Origin: Xanthoparmelia taractica | Lineage: Eukaryota > Ascomycota > Lecanoromycetes > Lecanorales > Parmeliaceae | Direction of reading: 5' to 3' | Assembly (NCBI GenBank): GCA_033085395.1 | Contig: MU853180.1 | Coordinates: 186,001 to 250,000 of the forward strand | DNA length: 64,000 nucleotides | Shown: piece after piece, positions 44,139 through 55,128 of the stretch | How the letters are laid out: every line of letters starts with the position of its first letter | How positions within the stretch are numbered: the stretch's first letter is position 1 | The notes under the pieces: model-generated | What the model was told of the DNA's origin: nothing | Seen by the model: the letters and a program-made list of their open reading frames with translations, nothing else | Database searches by the model: none | Program-made: the position numbers and the translations under genes

Positions 44139-47100
44139 TCACATTGCCTCCACCCCCGGTGCAATCTTAGCCCCCGGCAAACCAAGCCCCTTCTCATCCC
44201 AATTACCCCTCTTCAACTGCCCCGCCATACCCACGCCATCGCCGGCCTTGCCAACCCAATCCTGCTCTTTGCCCTCACAATTGCACCCGTAGGTATGCCG
44301 ATACTCAAACGGCGGCAGATTCTGGAGGAGCTTGAGGGCCTGACTGCTCGCCTTCACCTTTGCGTTTTTGCCCGAGCTCGCGGTGCCTTCGGCCACAATC
44401 TCGTCGTGGATCATGACAGCCGCGATGGCGGTTGGGAGACCACCGGGTATGATGGCTGGGACTTCGCTGGCCATGATGCGGTAGCTGGAGCAGCCGAAGG
44501 AGAGGGATAGGAGGTTGTGGACATAGGTCTGAGGTGTGAGGGTCAGCAACGAAGGGGTATCTGGGATAGGCAAAAGGGGCTTACGGTGGGATGGTTGTTG
44601 GCATAAGTGTCGTAAATATTCATGTCTTCGAAGAACCATCTTATGTGCTCATTAAAGAAGCGCTCGACCTCGCCGTAGTTGAATTCCGAGTCTACAAAGA
44701 GAGCGCCGATGTAGGACTCCACAATGTCAGAGAGCGCCTAAGAGTCGTATTAGCAATCACAACGTGGCTTTCAAGTCTTTTCATGATACCTTTGGAGCTG
44801 TTTTTGTCAAATTCCAGTAGTCTCGTGCCCCATTGGCGTCTTTTTCCACCTCTTCGAGATCTTGCACGTACTCACGATTCTGGCTCTCGATGACTGCGCC
44901 ATTTGAACGGAGATGCTTGTGGAATCCTAGTTTGACAGAGACAGCGGCGAGAAATTTGTTGGACACCATGGCCATCTGTAAGTTGTCAATGAAACTGCAC
45001 CGTGCAGGCGAATTTGATCAGCCAACCTTGTGCTCGGTCAGCCACTGTGGGTCTTTATCAGGATAGCGATGGAAAAGGAAGCTAATGGATGCCATGTCGA
45101 GAAGCGCATCACCCAAGAATTCGAGTCGTTGATAGCAAGGGATTTTCTCTTCCGCGAAAGGATAGGAGGGGTGTATAAAAGCCGACCGTAGCAGTCGGGG
45201 ATACTTGAAGCGGTAGTTATGCACTCGTTCGACTTGCATAGCTAGATTGAGTTGCGAAGCCGTAGACTGGGACGTCTGATAACGTGGCAAGGAATAGAGA
45301 CGATAGTAATCATCCCATTTAGTAACGTCGTGGTTTGGATTGGAGACCAAGGTCGTCACGGCTTTGACGGCCATATCCATACTATCGTGCGAGAGTAGGG
45401 CTGCGCCAATCAAGGCTTCGCAAACGTCGGCGATGGTCTTGTCACCAAGAGACTGTTGAGAAGTTACTTCGCCGGTCTTGTTGAAACCCCTACCTTCCAA
45501 TAGTTTGATGCCCTGAGGGTACCATGTTCGCCTAGACCTCTTAGACCCCGAGACTGAGATAGTATACGAATTGCTCACCTTGAGAAACTTGTGCTGCGAA
45601 TAGACTCTTGGAGTTTCAGAAAGGTCGCGACATTGAAAAGGTTCTTGTTGCAAATCATAAGCATGCGTTTCACATGATAATCGTACTCATTCTCTTCCGG
45701 GCTCTTGCAGAACACTGAGATTGAAGTCGCCATTTTCAAGAAGCAGTCTCCTATAAACTCGAGTCTCTCGTAGTTCTTACCCATGCCCCTCTGCAAATGT
45801 ATCTGTTCGCTCCTGTGCTCGTCGGTATTGTCAGAGTCTTTGGTCAGAGCTTCAAGAGCTAGCGCGGGTTGAACAGCCAGGCCTAAGAGATCGCAGGCTT
45901 CCAGTGCTATTAAGTACGACTCGATACGACTGATGGATGGCGGAAAAAGATAGGCCATCGCAACAACGGTGGTAGGCAACTAATTCCGATTAGCATCTGA
46001 TTGAATCGAGAAAGCCATCAACTTACGGCAGAGATCCTGAGAGGTTGCGGACAAAGGTAGGCAGTGGTATTCACACCCTTCTCCTTTTCTGTAATTTCGT
46101 CGAGTAGGTTCAGTCGGTGAAGGATCTTGTGGGCGAGGATGACAGGCTGATCATCCTCCCATTTCACTTTCGACTTGGAGTTTTTATAAAGATAACTGGT
46201 GGTGTAGCTGATTATCGAGTCCATGTATTTAGATTTAGCGGTACCTTCTGGCACAGGATCGGAAGGCTTCAGGTCTGGCTTGATCTCGAGCGAATAAAAG
46301 CGATTTCCTCCGCTCCATCTGTCTATCAGATACCGGTCGATTAGTTCATGGTGAGGCATGTCGACAGTCCATGGCGTGTCGGCATACTGAAAAACACGCG
46401 CAAGCACGGCCCAATCAATCAATTCACAAGGCTGATCATTCTCTCGAGAGGTTCTCCAAGCGTTGACTATAGGCGCTAGCCAATACGACATTTGAGGTTC
46501 ATTTAACTCGAACTTCTTGTTAAAGATGTCGTGGTAAATACGAAGAGTGAATTCGGTCAGCTCCGTCAATCTTGTACTACAAACCTCTAAGCTCGTCCGA
46601 ATAGACGTGCACAAAAGCTGTGATACCTTCCCAACCTGAAGGTGAAGGGGAAATGGCGGAATATCGGGCAGTCGTGTCCTCGTCAGTAGAGCAAGAGGTT
46701 GGCAAGGTCTTCCAAGATTCTCTGGAATCTCTAGAGAAAGGACTGTAAGGAAAACCTCGCTTGGGAGAGAGCCCCGGGTCCTCTCCCATAGATCTGGCTT
46801 GATCTTCATATTGTAAGAATGAGCCTTGCTCATATTCAGGGCGAGATGGGCATTCCGCATGTGCGGCAGACTTCTATGATATGTTGGGATTAAGTTCCTA
46901 TCCAAATGGTTGCTTTGTCGAAGGAGAAGACATGCTTCGAAGGCTGCCGATCGTCTAGCAATGGCTTTCCTGGACGAAGGTCTGCCGGTCGCACTGTGGA
47001 TAGGCGAGCTTTCGGGCAGAATCACCTCACATATGAACTTCTTATTTTGAACAGACATACAGTATGTAGCCTTGTGGGTAAAATCCTCGTCACGATGCGG

Positions 47101-49713
47101 CTGTATGTGTTAGATATAGCCGCTTTAAAGGATCTCGAGGTACTAACAAGGCATCCCACAAAGTGTGCGAGGACGACCAAGCTAGAAGCGTATGTCAAGG
47201 TAGCCCCGGTTTCTGGGTCGACGTACTTCCTGTGAGATTTCTCCTTCTCCAATGTTGCCTCTAGCTTGCAGTCGTTGCCCTGCAACAAGCGATCCGCTGG
47301 AAGCGCTTCGCAGAATTTTCGCATCACTGCCTGCTCAGCATCAGCAACTGCTCTTGGTTCAGTCACGCATTCGAAAATACTTCGCCTTGGCGAACATCAT
47401 TCACGGCTTGAAGATGCATCTTGTTGTCTTCCTCTACCATGTGGATGTACTGAGTAAGAATGTTGGTTAGCAGATATGTATTTCAAGGAAAGCAGACTAA
47501 TACCCTCGAATTGGCATGACGAGCTCGTCCTCGGCTCTGAATATATTGTATCAACGTATCATAAAGATCGAACCTAATTATGAACCACCTTAGCTCGTAA
47601 AATTCGATACTGTCAGTCGAGATTTCTAACCTGATAATTAGATTGCAGTCTGGAATGTCAAGTCCCTCTTCTGCAATAGATGTTGCAATCTACTTTCGTC
47701 AGCAACCCAAGACGTTTTAGGAACTGATCAGCATACAAGACAGTTGATGTCTCCTTTTCTGAACTTCATCAGCGTTAGAACTTGTTGCCTGAAACTAAAG
47801 TTGATATCGCCGACATCGCCAGTTCGACTGCCAATCAGCAAATCCAGGCGTAGATTGGGTGTTCCGACATGGCTGAAGAGCTGGACAAGAAGCCTTGCAG
47901 TGTGCCGATGCTTGACAAAAATGATACATTTAATGTCGGACGGTTTCTCGAAAATCAAACTCAAGTATTGGTGCAAGAGCAGGACCTTTGGACTCAGGCT
48001 ATTCTTCAAGACATCCGGCTTAGCGAACTTCCAATTCTTGACCATCTCCTTGGCGCCTCTCAACCGTACTAGCTCAGCATCTAGCATTTCCACGGGATGA
48101 TTTGTCGTGTCACGGTTAAACTTCCGTTCCATCTTACGCTCGACCTTTAGCGCTTCTTCCTCATCTAGCACGAAACGCCATAGATGGTCCGCGCACCACT
48201 CGCCTAGCTGCGAGGTAGCTTCTCGGGCATTCCTGAAAAACTTTGCCAGCGCTTCTAACTCACCAAATTTTTCTCTCAGTGAAGAACACAGTGGCGTATC
48301 GTAAGGGTAGGCCAAACGCCCATACACTGCAAGGCTTTCGTCGGGACGATTAATCGACATCCGCAGAAGAGAAAGATCGGAGGTTGTCGCTATTTGGCAG
48401 TGTAGCATCGCTTCGAGTTCTCTGAACATCATTAAGAAACTTATACCGAAGAAATATTATATTTACTTAGCTTACTTTGCAGCTTGTACCACATCTTCTC
48501 TCGCATCAACAGGGGATGCGGTCATACCAAATATTTTCGGACGCTTCGCTGGGTCCTCTTGGGTAACGTAGTAATCTTTGATAATCCTGTCGAATATTAG
48601 ACCTAAAACCCAACAAAGGCATTGGATAACAGAAGAGACTGACCTTGCGTATGCGTGATTTTTCTTCGTATGGTGCGCTTCGTCGAAGATGAGAAGGTTA
48701 ATGTCATTGATCGATATGAATGAGTGCATCAGGCATTGATTGAGAATCTCTGCCGTGCACACGATGACCTCATTCTCTGAAAAGTGCTTTGTCCAAGTCT
48801 CCTTTGACCAAAGGTCGCAGCCCATCTCCCCACAGAAGCGTTCAATCTTCTGATCCAGATTGCACTCGAGTACTGCGAATTGTTGGAAGACAAGGGTTAC
48901 ACAGTCAACCTAAGCTAGATAAGTAATCGAGTATTCAATTACGGGAGGGGGCCATTTACAAGGAAGAAGGAAATTCTGCGCTTTTTTGCCTACTGCTCGG
49001 TCCTCGAGCTCTTGGTCGATCATGTGCTTCAGAAGCAGGACTGCTATCAACGTTTTGCCGGAGCCTATACCTATATTAGTCGCGAGCAGACTGTATGGCC
49101 ATACAATGTACTTACCGGTGTCAAGCACAGCTATGATATTCCGCTCCTTTGCTTTCTCAAACAATTCGAGTTGATACTCTCTCGGATCAGTAATGATGAC
49201 ATTAGACTCTTGCTTTGCCATGAGGCTACGGATCGACAGATTTCCTTCGTTGGCATTCTCGACAATTGCCTGCACCTCCTCATTCGTGATCTTGGCTGCA
49301 CGCTTCGCTAACCTAATTTGACACGATCAGCATTAATACTGGTTGCTGTCACTTCTTTTAGAGATAACACACCATGCCGAGAATTTACTGTTCTGGACCT
49401 TACGCCTCTCCGATATATTGAGCGTCCCAGGGTCTGCATTGTACTCATCTTCGGAATCCGAAGCGCTGAGGTTGGGCTCTCGTCCTGAGTCATCCTTTAC
49501 CCCTAACAGATCGGTCCTCACTGCATAATGGTTCGGTTTAGTCACTCCCTTATATCCGGTGAGCCTCCCTACGTGAGCGGTAGTTGATTCTAGGGAAGCA
49601 GTTAATGGACCTGCTGTGGTATGCTGGATGGCCGGCAGGTTCTCTGCTAGCTCAAGACCCTTTAGTTCTTCAACAGTAGGTCTACCCATTGAGGGAGCAG
49701 TGGATGTCGTCAT
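44139..49713 (-). CDS. DCL1: Dicer-like protein 1, with a one-base frameshift
   Basis: Sixteen exons: 49713..49373, 49312..49116, 49064..48960, 48909..48644, 48586..48476, 48421..47737, 47689..47631, 47573..47504, 47449..47381, 47330..47148, 47100..46027, 45979..45579, 45531..45027, 44975..44790, 44737..44585, 44528..44139; introns 47-60 bp. Domains in order: helicase (DTGSGKT, FDEAHHTKK, FGMTASP), C-terminal helicase (ATSIAEEGLDIPDCN, QSRGRARH), Dicer dimerisation domain, PAZ-type region, RNase IIIa (ERLEFIGDCFLKMA), RNase IIIb (QRLEFLGDALLDMA; ALSDIVESYIGALF), C-terminal dsRBD. These fit the DCL1 rather than the DCL2 type. Dicers cut dsRNA into small RNAs. Coding sum is 4795 bases, one too many. 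The frame breaks in exon 3 at a six-A run (48982..48987), after GKK. As read, TGA follows near codon 216. All other exons and splice phases are intact, so this is either a recent lesion or a base-call error. Confidence 0.93.
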
Positions 49714-50298
49714 GGTTGCGGAAGGCTGTGAAGGTGAAGTCAAGCTGTAGAGTGTTGGAATGCGAAGGAGGTTCAAACAACGGTAGCCTTAACAACTCAT
49801 GTGATGCAAAGCAGGTACCCGAATCCCAACGGGAATGACGGTCGGTGATTCAAGGCGGCGAATCAAAATGAAGTTGAAACTGTGTCAAACAACGAAAGAT
49901 TAATGAGAGTGCCAGAAGTCAGGTTGACTCGTTAGACATGAAAACGAAAAGTGTAAGACATGGAGTAGTCCACGAAGTCCTACATAGTAATGAGACTGGG
50001 GAGATGGATCATGGAGACGAATAGCACGACGTGATCCGAGTTCTGTTTACACTGGATAGCACATAGTGTTGGGGAGTGAAGCTATGGGATTATTGTGTGT
50101 GATATGTAGAGTGAAGCAATTGAAGCTGCAAAGAAACAGCTGCTCCCATGAGTAAGGTACCTCTACTCTAGCGGCGCAGCCCCCACAACAGAAGCGCCCT
50201 ATTCTCTCTATCAGAATGCTGTAAAAAAAGCTTCTCCCACGCTCCTTTTCCGGAAAAGCTAAACTGTGTCATGTAACGTCCCGCGTATACAAAACACA
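49714..50298. other. Divergent promoter region DCL1 / TAP42
   Basis: 585 bp between starts. The DCL1 frame is open 63 bases upstream, but begins there with TTG. No other gene. Confidence 0.5.
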
Positions 50299-51472
50299 AT
50301 GGATTCACATATAGACATCCGAACTCTCTTTAGCTCCGCCAAAACCCAGCGAAAAGGATTGGAATCCTCCGCAGACCCCACCAGCTACGCCTACCAAGAA
50401 AATCTACAGGCAGCTATCACAAGTCTCGAAGAATGTAGGAAGATCGCAGATCGCATCTCGCTGTTCAGTCCGAATGAGACTGAAGATGACATTTCATCTG
50501 GGGACCTACAGTAGCTGTCACGTCCAAGCTGGGCTTGACCAGCGTGGCTGACTGTCCCCAGATACCTTCTCATCGACTACTACTTGGCCGACCTGATAAT
50601 CAAAGACAATGTCTCGGACAGGAAGTTGGTTCTACGGCGAGCACGGGAAGCCTACGAACGCTATCTCTCGCTCTTGGACACCTACAGCATGCTCAACGCT
50701 GGGGATAGGAAGCTCTACGAAAGGTTCCTCGAAGATAAAGACGATTTCGCCCTGATATCGACGACAGACCCTGCGGCTCGGAGAGATACGAAAATAGCAC
50801 GGTACAAGCAAGAGAATGAATTGAAGCTCAAGATTGAAGTTTGCTCCCTACAACTCCTCCCAATATCTCGTGTTCTAATGCATATGGTAGTTTCTCGCCA
50901 AGGTCCCAATGGAACTACAAGGAGACAACACTGCACTCAGAGAGATCGTCCTTGCCGAAATCCAATTATGCGTCCATCATACCTTTCACTCACTCGATAT
51001 AATTGGCGAAGAGCTCAAAATCCTTGCACTCATGCCTACTACGCCACCTCCTGGACCTGAAGATCGAGCCGCTGACTATCGACAACGCAATAGTCGACGT
51101 GAGAATGATTACTCTGAGCGCCTAGATCTGTCCCTTTCGCAACTTCAGATAAATCAAAAGGCAGGTCCCATACTTAGCAAAGACGGCAAACCTCTCAAAC
51201 CCTTCACCCTTCTCGACAACCGGCAGACGGTACAGAACAGTGTCTTTAGACCGGATCATAGACTGCCGACTATGACCATAGACGAATATCTGGCGGAAGA
51301 GAAGAGAAGAGGAGGTATAATAGAAGGCGGAGGAGAGCAATTGTGCAGGCCGGCTGAGCCTGATGAGGACGATTTGGACAAAGCGGATATTGGAACTATG
51401 AAGGCGAGGGAGTGGGACGATTTTACAGAGTCGAATCCCAAGGGTAGTGGCAATACTCTGAATCGTGGATAA
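50299..51472 (+). CDS. TAP42: TAP42-like PP2A regulatory protein
   Basis: Three exons: 50299..50510, 50562..50838, 50903..51472; introns 51 and 64 bp; 352 residues (yeast Tap42 366). The ATG at 50299 is the first; the frame upstream opens with GTG. Family blocks: SYAYQENLQAAITSLEECRK, then across the splice YLLIDYYLADLIIK, AREAYERYLSLLDTYSML, RDTKIARYKQENELKLKIE, and in exon 3 RLDLSLSQLQINQKAGPILS, GKPLKPFTLL, RLPTMTIDEYLAEEKRRGGI and an acidic C-terminus (DEDDLDKADIGTMKAREWDD). The N-terminal helical repeats bind PP2A-type catalytic subunits. In yeast the complex transmits TOR signals. No key block is missing. Confidence 0.94.
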
Positions 51473-51588
51473 CATAGCATAGCAAAGCATAGCCATTTGA
51501 ATTCGAGTCTGGTCTTGATATCACGCCGTAACAGATTTTCGCTGCCCATTCCCAAACTCCTCGCTTTGCATACAGAAAACCGGCCAGC

Positions 51589-52382
51589 TCAACCAAGCAC
51601 CTTCATCTTCTTTTTCTTCTTTCCCGGCTCCTCCTTAGCTTTCTGCTGAAAGTCTCTCCAACTTCCAATCCTCCCCTCCCTCGTCTGCTCCCACTGCACC
51701 TCATGATCCCTCCTCCTCTTCCTGGACTCTACCTCCTCATCTGCCTTTCTCTGCTCCCTGCCCTCCTCTTGCATCTGCGCTTTAATCTGTTTCCGGCGTC
51801 TCTGCTCATTGTCCACCAGTACCTCTACCGTCTTCCGTCGCCAGGCCTCCCTGAAATCCTTATCCGGGTTCTTCACCTCCTCACTGTCGACGGTGAGCTT
51901 GCGTTCCCGCATAAGCAGCATGCGGGCGTCGGCAATGCATTCGTCGAGGGTAGTGCGTTGCTTTTCGTCCATGAGCTCGTTTTGAGCTTTCTTGAGGCGG
52001 TCAAACGCATCCGGGGCGCGAGGGTTGGAGGTCTTGTCGGGATGTATGAGGAGGGATTTCTTTCTGTAGCACAGCTTGATCTCGGATTCGGGGACACCAG
52101 GTTGTAAGTCGAGCACTGCATAGCTACAGCCAGATATTAGCAGAGCATGTCCAGAAAGTAGCATGCGAAAAGCCTACGCGTCTAGCTTAAAGGCTTTGAG
52201 TATGCGGTCGATTTCTGCGTCCTAGGTACGGGTCAGCAAGAGAACGTAATGGGCGGCTGGCTTTGGGGACATGCTTTGTTGTATTCAGCCGCTTCCTTCT
52301 CGAGAGCGTCAAGGGCTTCGAGTTCATCTTGGCCTCCACCTTCCTGCTTCACTTCTTCCTCTAAGTCTTCTTTGATTGCCAT
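51589..52382 (-). CDS. SPF31: DnaJ protein, DNAJC8/Spf31-like splicing J-protein
   Basis: Three exons: 52382..52275, 52221..52178, 52123..51589; introns 53 and 54 bp; 228 residues. The J-domain (about 50-120) has YAVLDLQPGVPESEIKLCYR, the catalytic HPD in LLIHPDKTSNPRAPDAFDRL, and KKAQNELMDEK. A charged coiled coil follows, then the family end EVQWEQTREGRIGSWRDFQ and a lysine run. Vertebrate DNAJC8 and S. pombe Spf31 have the same J-domain-then-coil layout and associate with spliceosomal proteins. Intron 1 uses a GC donor (AAA|GCATGT): the nearby GT would place a stop at the junction, while GC..AG keeps the frame. It is transcribed divergently from DBP4, with starts 166 bp apart. Confidence 0.88.
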
Positions 52383-52548
52383 GACTGAACGTAATGATTG
52401 AGAGCAATAGTCAGACAAACAATGCAGAGTACTCAATCGAAAGCATGTTTTGCCTATCTTATCTTAGCGCCATCTCAAAGTTGAAGTTATTCCCGGCCCA
52501 CATTTGCCAACGCAGGCCACGCGATACAATTTGTGACAGGCATCAGCC
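52383..52548. promoter_or_regulatory. Compact divergent promoter, Spf31-like / DBP4
   Basis: 166 bp separate the two start codons, so both promoters and 5' UTRs must share it. No TATA box was seen. Both products act on nuclear or nucleolar RNA, which would fit co-expression but does not prove it. Confidence 0.6.
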
Positions 52549-54954
52549 ATGGCTCCTTTGAGACCTGTGCCTAAGAAGGTTCCAAAATCAAAATCGAAGC
52601 CCAAATCTGAGGCCCAGTCTTTGAAGCGAAAGCGCGAGGACGAGGATCTGGATGCCCTCAATCAACGAGTCCGGGACATCAACGTTAAGGGAAATCACTA
52701 CGAGACCTTCGCAAGCTTGCCGTTGTCGCAACCCACAGCCTCAGGATTGGAAGCTTCTCACTACAAGACCCTCACAGACATACAAAAGCAAGCCGTACCG
52801 CATGCGCTCAGAGGCTCCGATATCCTCGGAGCAGCAAAAACCGGTAGTGGAAAGACCCTCGCTTTCCTAGTACCAGTGCTAGAAAACCTCTACCGCAGAA
52901 GATGGACGGAGCTGGATGGGCTGGGCGCTTTGATACTGTCACCGACAAGGGAATTGGCTATTCAGATCTTCGAAGTCCTACGAAAGATTGGACGCTACCA
53001 TACCTTCTCCGCCGGCCTGGTCATTGGAGGCAAAAGTCTACAAGAAGAGCGGGAGAGGCTGGGGCGCATGAATATACTAGTCTGTACGCCTGGGAGGATG
53101 CTACAGCACATGGACCAAACGGCGGCTTTCGAGATTGATAATCTGCAAATGCTTGTGCTGGATGAAGCGGATCGAATAATGGATATGGGCTTTCAGAGAG
53201 ATGTGGATGCGATTATCGAACACCTACCTAAAGAGAGGCAGACCCTACTCTTCAGTGCTACACAGACGAGGAAAGTGTCCGATCTGGCAAGATTGAGCTT
53301 AAGAGATCCTGAGTACGTGTCTGTACATGAGGCCGCTACCAGCGCAACGCCGTCAACATTGCAGCAGAATTATGTTGTGACTCCGCTTCCCGAGAAGTTA
53401 GACACCCTTTGGAGCTTCATCCGATCCAACCTCAAGTCCAAAATTCTGGTCTTTATGTCCTCTGGCAAGCAAGTCCGCTTTGTGTACGAAGCTTTTCGAC
53501 ACATGCAGCCCGGCATCCCTCTGCTTCACCTTCACGGGAGACAAAAGCAGACAGCAAGATTAGACATCGCAAATAAGTTCTCTGCTTCAAAGAATTCATG
53601 CCTTTTTGCAACGGATGTAGTTGCACGTGGGCTAGATTTTCCAGCTGTGGATTGGGTCATTCAGCTCGACTGTCCTGAGGACGCAGATACTTACATTCAC
53701 CGCGTGGGTAGGACAGCGCGCTATGAGCGAGATGGTCGAGCAGTCCTTTTCCTGGAACCGAGTGAGGAAGAAGGAATGGTCAAGCGCCTGGAGCAGAAGA
53801 AGGTCATCGTCGAGAAGATCAACGTCCGTCAAAAGAAGCAACAGTCTATTAAGAATCAGTTGCAAAACATGTGTTTTAAAGACCCAGAATTGAAGTACCT
53901 CGGGCAAAAAGCTTTCGTGTCACATGTCAGATCTATACACATACAAAAGGATAAGGAGATCTTCAAGCTCAATGAGTTACCATTGGAAGATTTTTCGGCA
54001 AGCTTGGGTCTTCCAGGAACTCCAAGAATTAAATTTCTCAAAGGTGAGAATGCCAAGGATCTGAAGAACGCGCCGCGGCGAGCTGTATCTTCTTCAGAAG
54101 ATGAGGACGATGGTGATTTGGCCCCTGGTAGCGAATCTACTGTCAAAAAGGGCGTCACGAGAACCAAATATGACCGAATGTTCGAGCGAACAAATCAGGA
54201 CATTCTTACTGATCATTACAGCAAGCTTGTGAATGATCGGGATCAGGTTGACGATGCTAACAACATGGATGAAGGCAATGACTTCTTAACCGTCAAACGG
54301 CGCCTAAGTGATGCTTCAGGCATTGATAGCGAAGCAGATGGGAGTTTGCTGCTAGCAAAGTTCGACTCCAGCAAAGTGGTAGGGAAGACCCCTTTAAGTG
54401 TCGACTCCAAACGCAAAGAAAAACTCCTTAAGTCCAAAAAGAAACTCCTCAAGCTCAAAGAAAAGGGCCAAAAACTCGTGTTTGACGAAGAAGGCAATCC
54501 CCATCAAGTCTACGAATTGCAGGGTGAAGATCAATTTAAGCAGCGAGGACCAGCTGATGCACAGAAAGCCAAGTTCTTGGAAGACGAGCAAGCGAGATTA
54601 CAAACCGCGGACTTGGCAGACAAGCAGGTTGCGAAGGCTAAGAGGAAGGAGAGAAGGGAGAAGAAGAAGGCTAGGGAGGCTGAAGAGACTGCTGGTGACG
54701 ATAGATCGGAAGGGAGACAAGCAATTCTGGTGCCGTTTGAAGGAGATGTTGGCGAAGATCTGGATGCTCTGGACACGAGAGATGAGTCTGAAGTAGGCGG
54801 GAGTCCGGTCAGGAAGAGGCCAAAGAAATGGTTTGAGGACGATTCAGATGACGGGAGAAAGTCTAAGCGGAAAAGGAATGGCGAAGATGAGGTGCAAGAG
54901 CCCGAGACTTTGGAGGATCTGGAAGCTATGGCATCTGGCCTGCTTGGTACATAG
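52549..54954 (+). CDS. DBP4: ATP-dependent RNA helicase Dbp4 (Hca4/DDX10)
   Basis: Single exon, 801 residues (yeast 770). DEAD-box motifs in order: Q motif (FASLPLSQPTASGLEASHYK, TDIQKQAV), AAKTGSGKT, PTRELA, TPGRML, DEAD in VLDEADRIMDMGFQ, SAT, ARGLDFP, HRVGRTAR. The post-helicase text ELKYLGQKAFVSHVRSIHIQ and PLEDFSASLGLPGTPRIKFL is diagnostic for Dbp4/DDX10. Long charged regions follow, with acidic and lysine-rich coils, and the end LEDLEAMASGLLGT. Dbp4 works in the nucleolus in 18S rRNA maturation, releasing U14 snoRNA from pre-rRNA. All motifs are intact. Confidence 0.96.
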   Translation: MAPLRPVPKKVPKSKSKPKSEAQSLKRKREDEDLDALNQRVRDINVKGNHYETFASLPLSQPTASGLEASHYKTLTDIQKQAVPHALRGSDILGAAKTGSGKTLAFLVPVLENLYRRRWTELDGLGALILSPTRELAIQIFEVLRKIGRYHTFSAGLVIGGKSLQEERERLGRMNILVCTPGRMLQHMDQTAAFEIDNLQMLVLDEADRIMDMGFQRDVDAIIEHLPKERQTLLFSATQTRKVSDLARLSLRDPEYVSVHEAATSATPSTLQQNYVVTPLPEKLDTLWSFIRSNLKSKILVFMSSGKQVRFVYEAFRHMQPGIPLLHLHGRQKQTARLDIANKFSASKNSCLFATDVVARGLDFPAVDWVIQLDCPEDADTYIHRVGRTARYERDGRAVLFLEPSEEEGMVKRLEQKKVIVEKINVRQKKQQSIKNQLQNMCFKDPELKYLGQKAFVSHVRSIHIQKDKEIFKLNELPLEDFSASLGLPGTPRIKFLKGENAKDLKNAPRRAVSSSEDEDDGDLAPGSESTVKKGVTRTKYDRMFERTNQDILTDHYSKLVNDRDQVDDANNMDEGNDFLTVKRRLSDASGIDSEADGSLLLAKFDSSKVVGKTPLSVDSKRKEKLLKSKKKLLKLKEKGQKLVFDEEGNPHQVYELQGEDQFKQRGPADAQKAKFLEDEQARLQTADLADKQVAKAKRKERREKKKAREAEETAGDDRSEGRQAILVPFEGDVGEDLDALDTRDESEVGGSPVRKRPKKWFEDDSDDGRKSKRKRNGEDEVQEPETLEDLEAMASGLLGT

Positions 54955-55128
54955 TTACTGGCAGAAGGACTCAGAAGTCTCTGCATCTTGAAGCATTGGT
55001 CTGATCTATGATTTTTCATTCTTCGATATCGCTTCGTAGTGATTATAACGTTCGCAATGTGGACGAAGGATGCCTCGGGATACTACTGGGATATAAAATA
55101 CTAGCCTTAAAGTAACGCATCGGTCAAG

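Noticed and set aside
45532..45578. A 41-bp version of DCL1 intron 12 using an upstream AG
   Set aside because: The TAG six bases downstream gives a 47-bp intron like the others and the family-like junction SFSRRTWYPQG.
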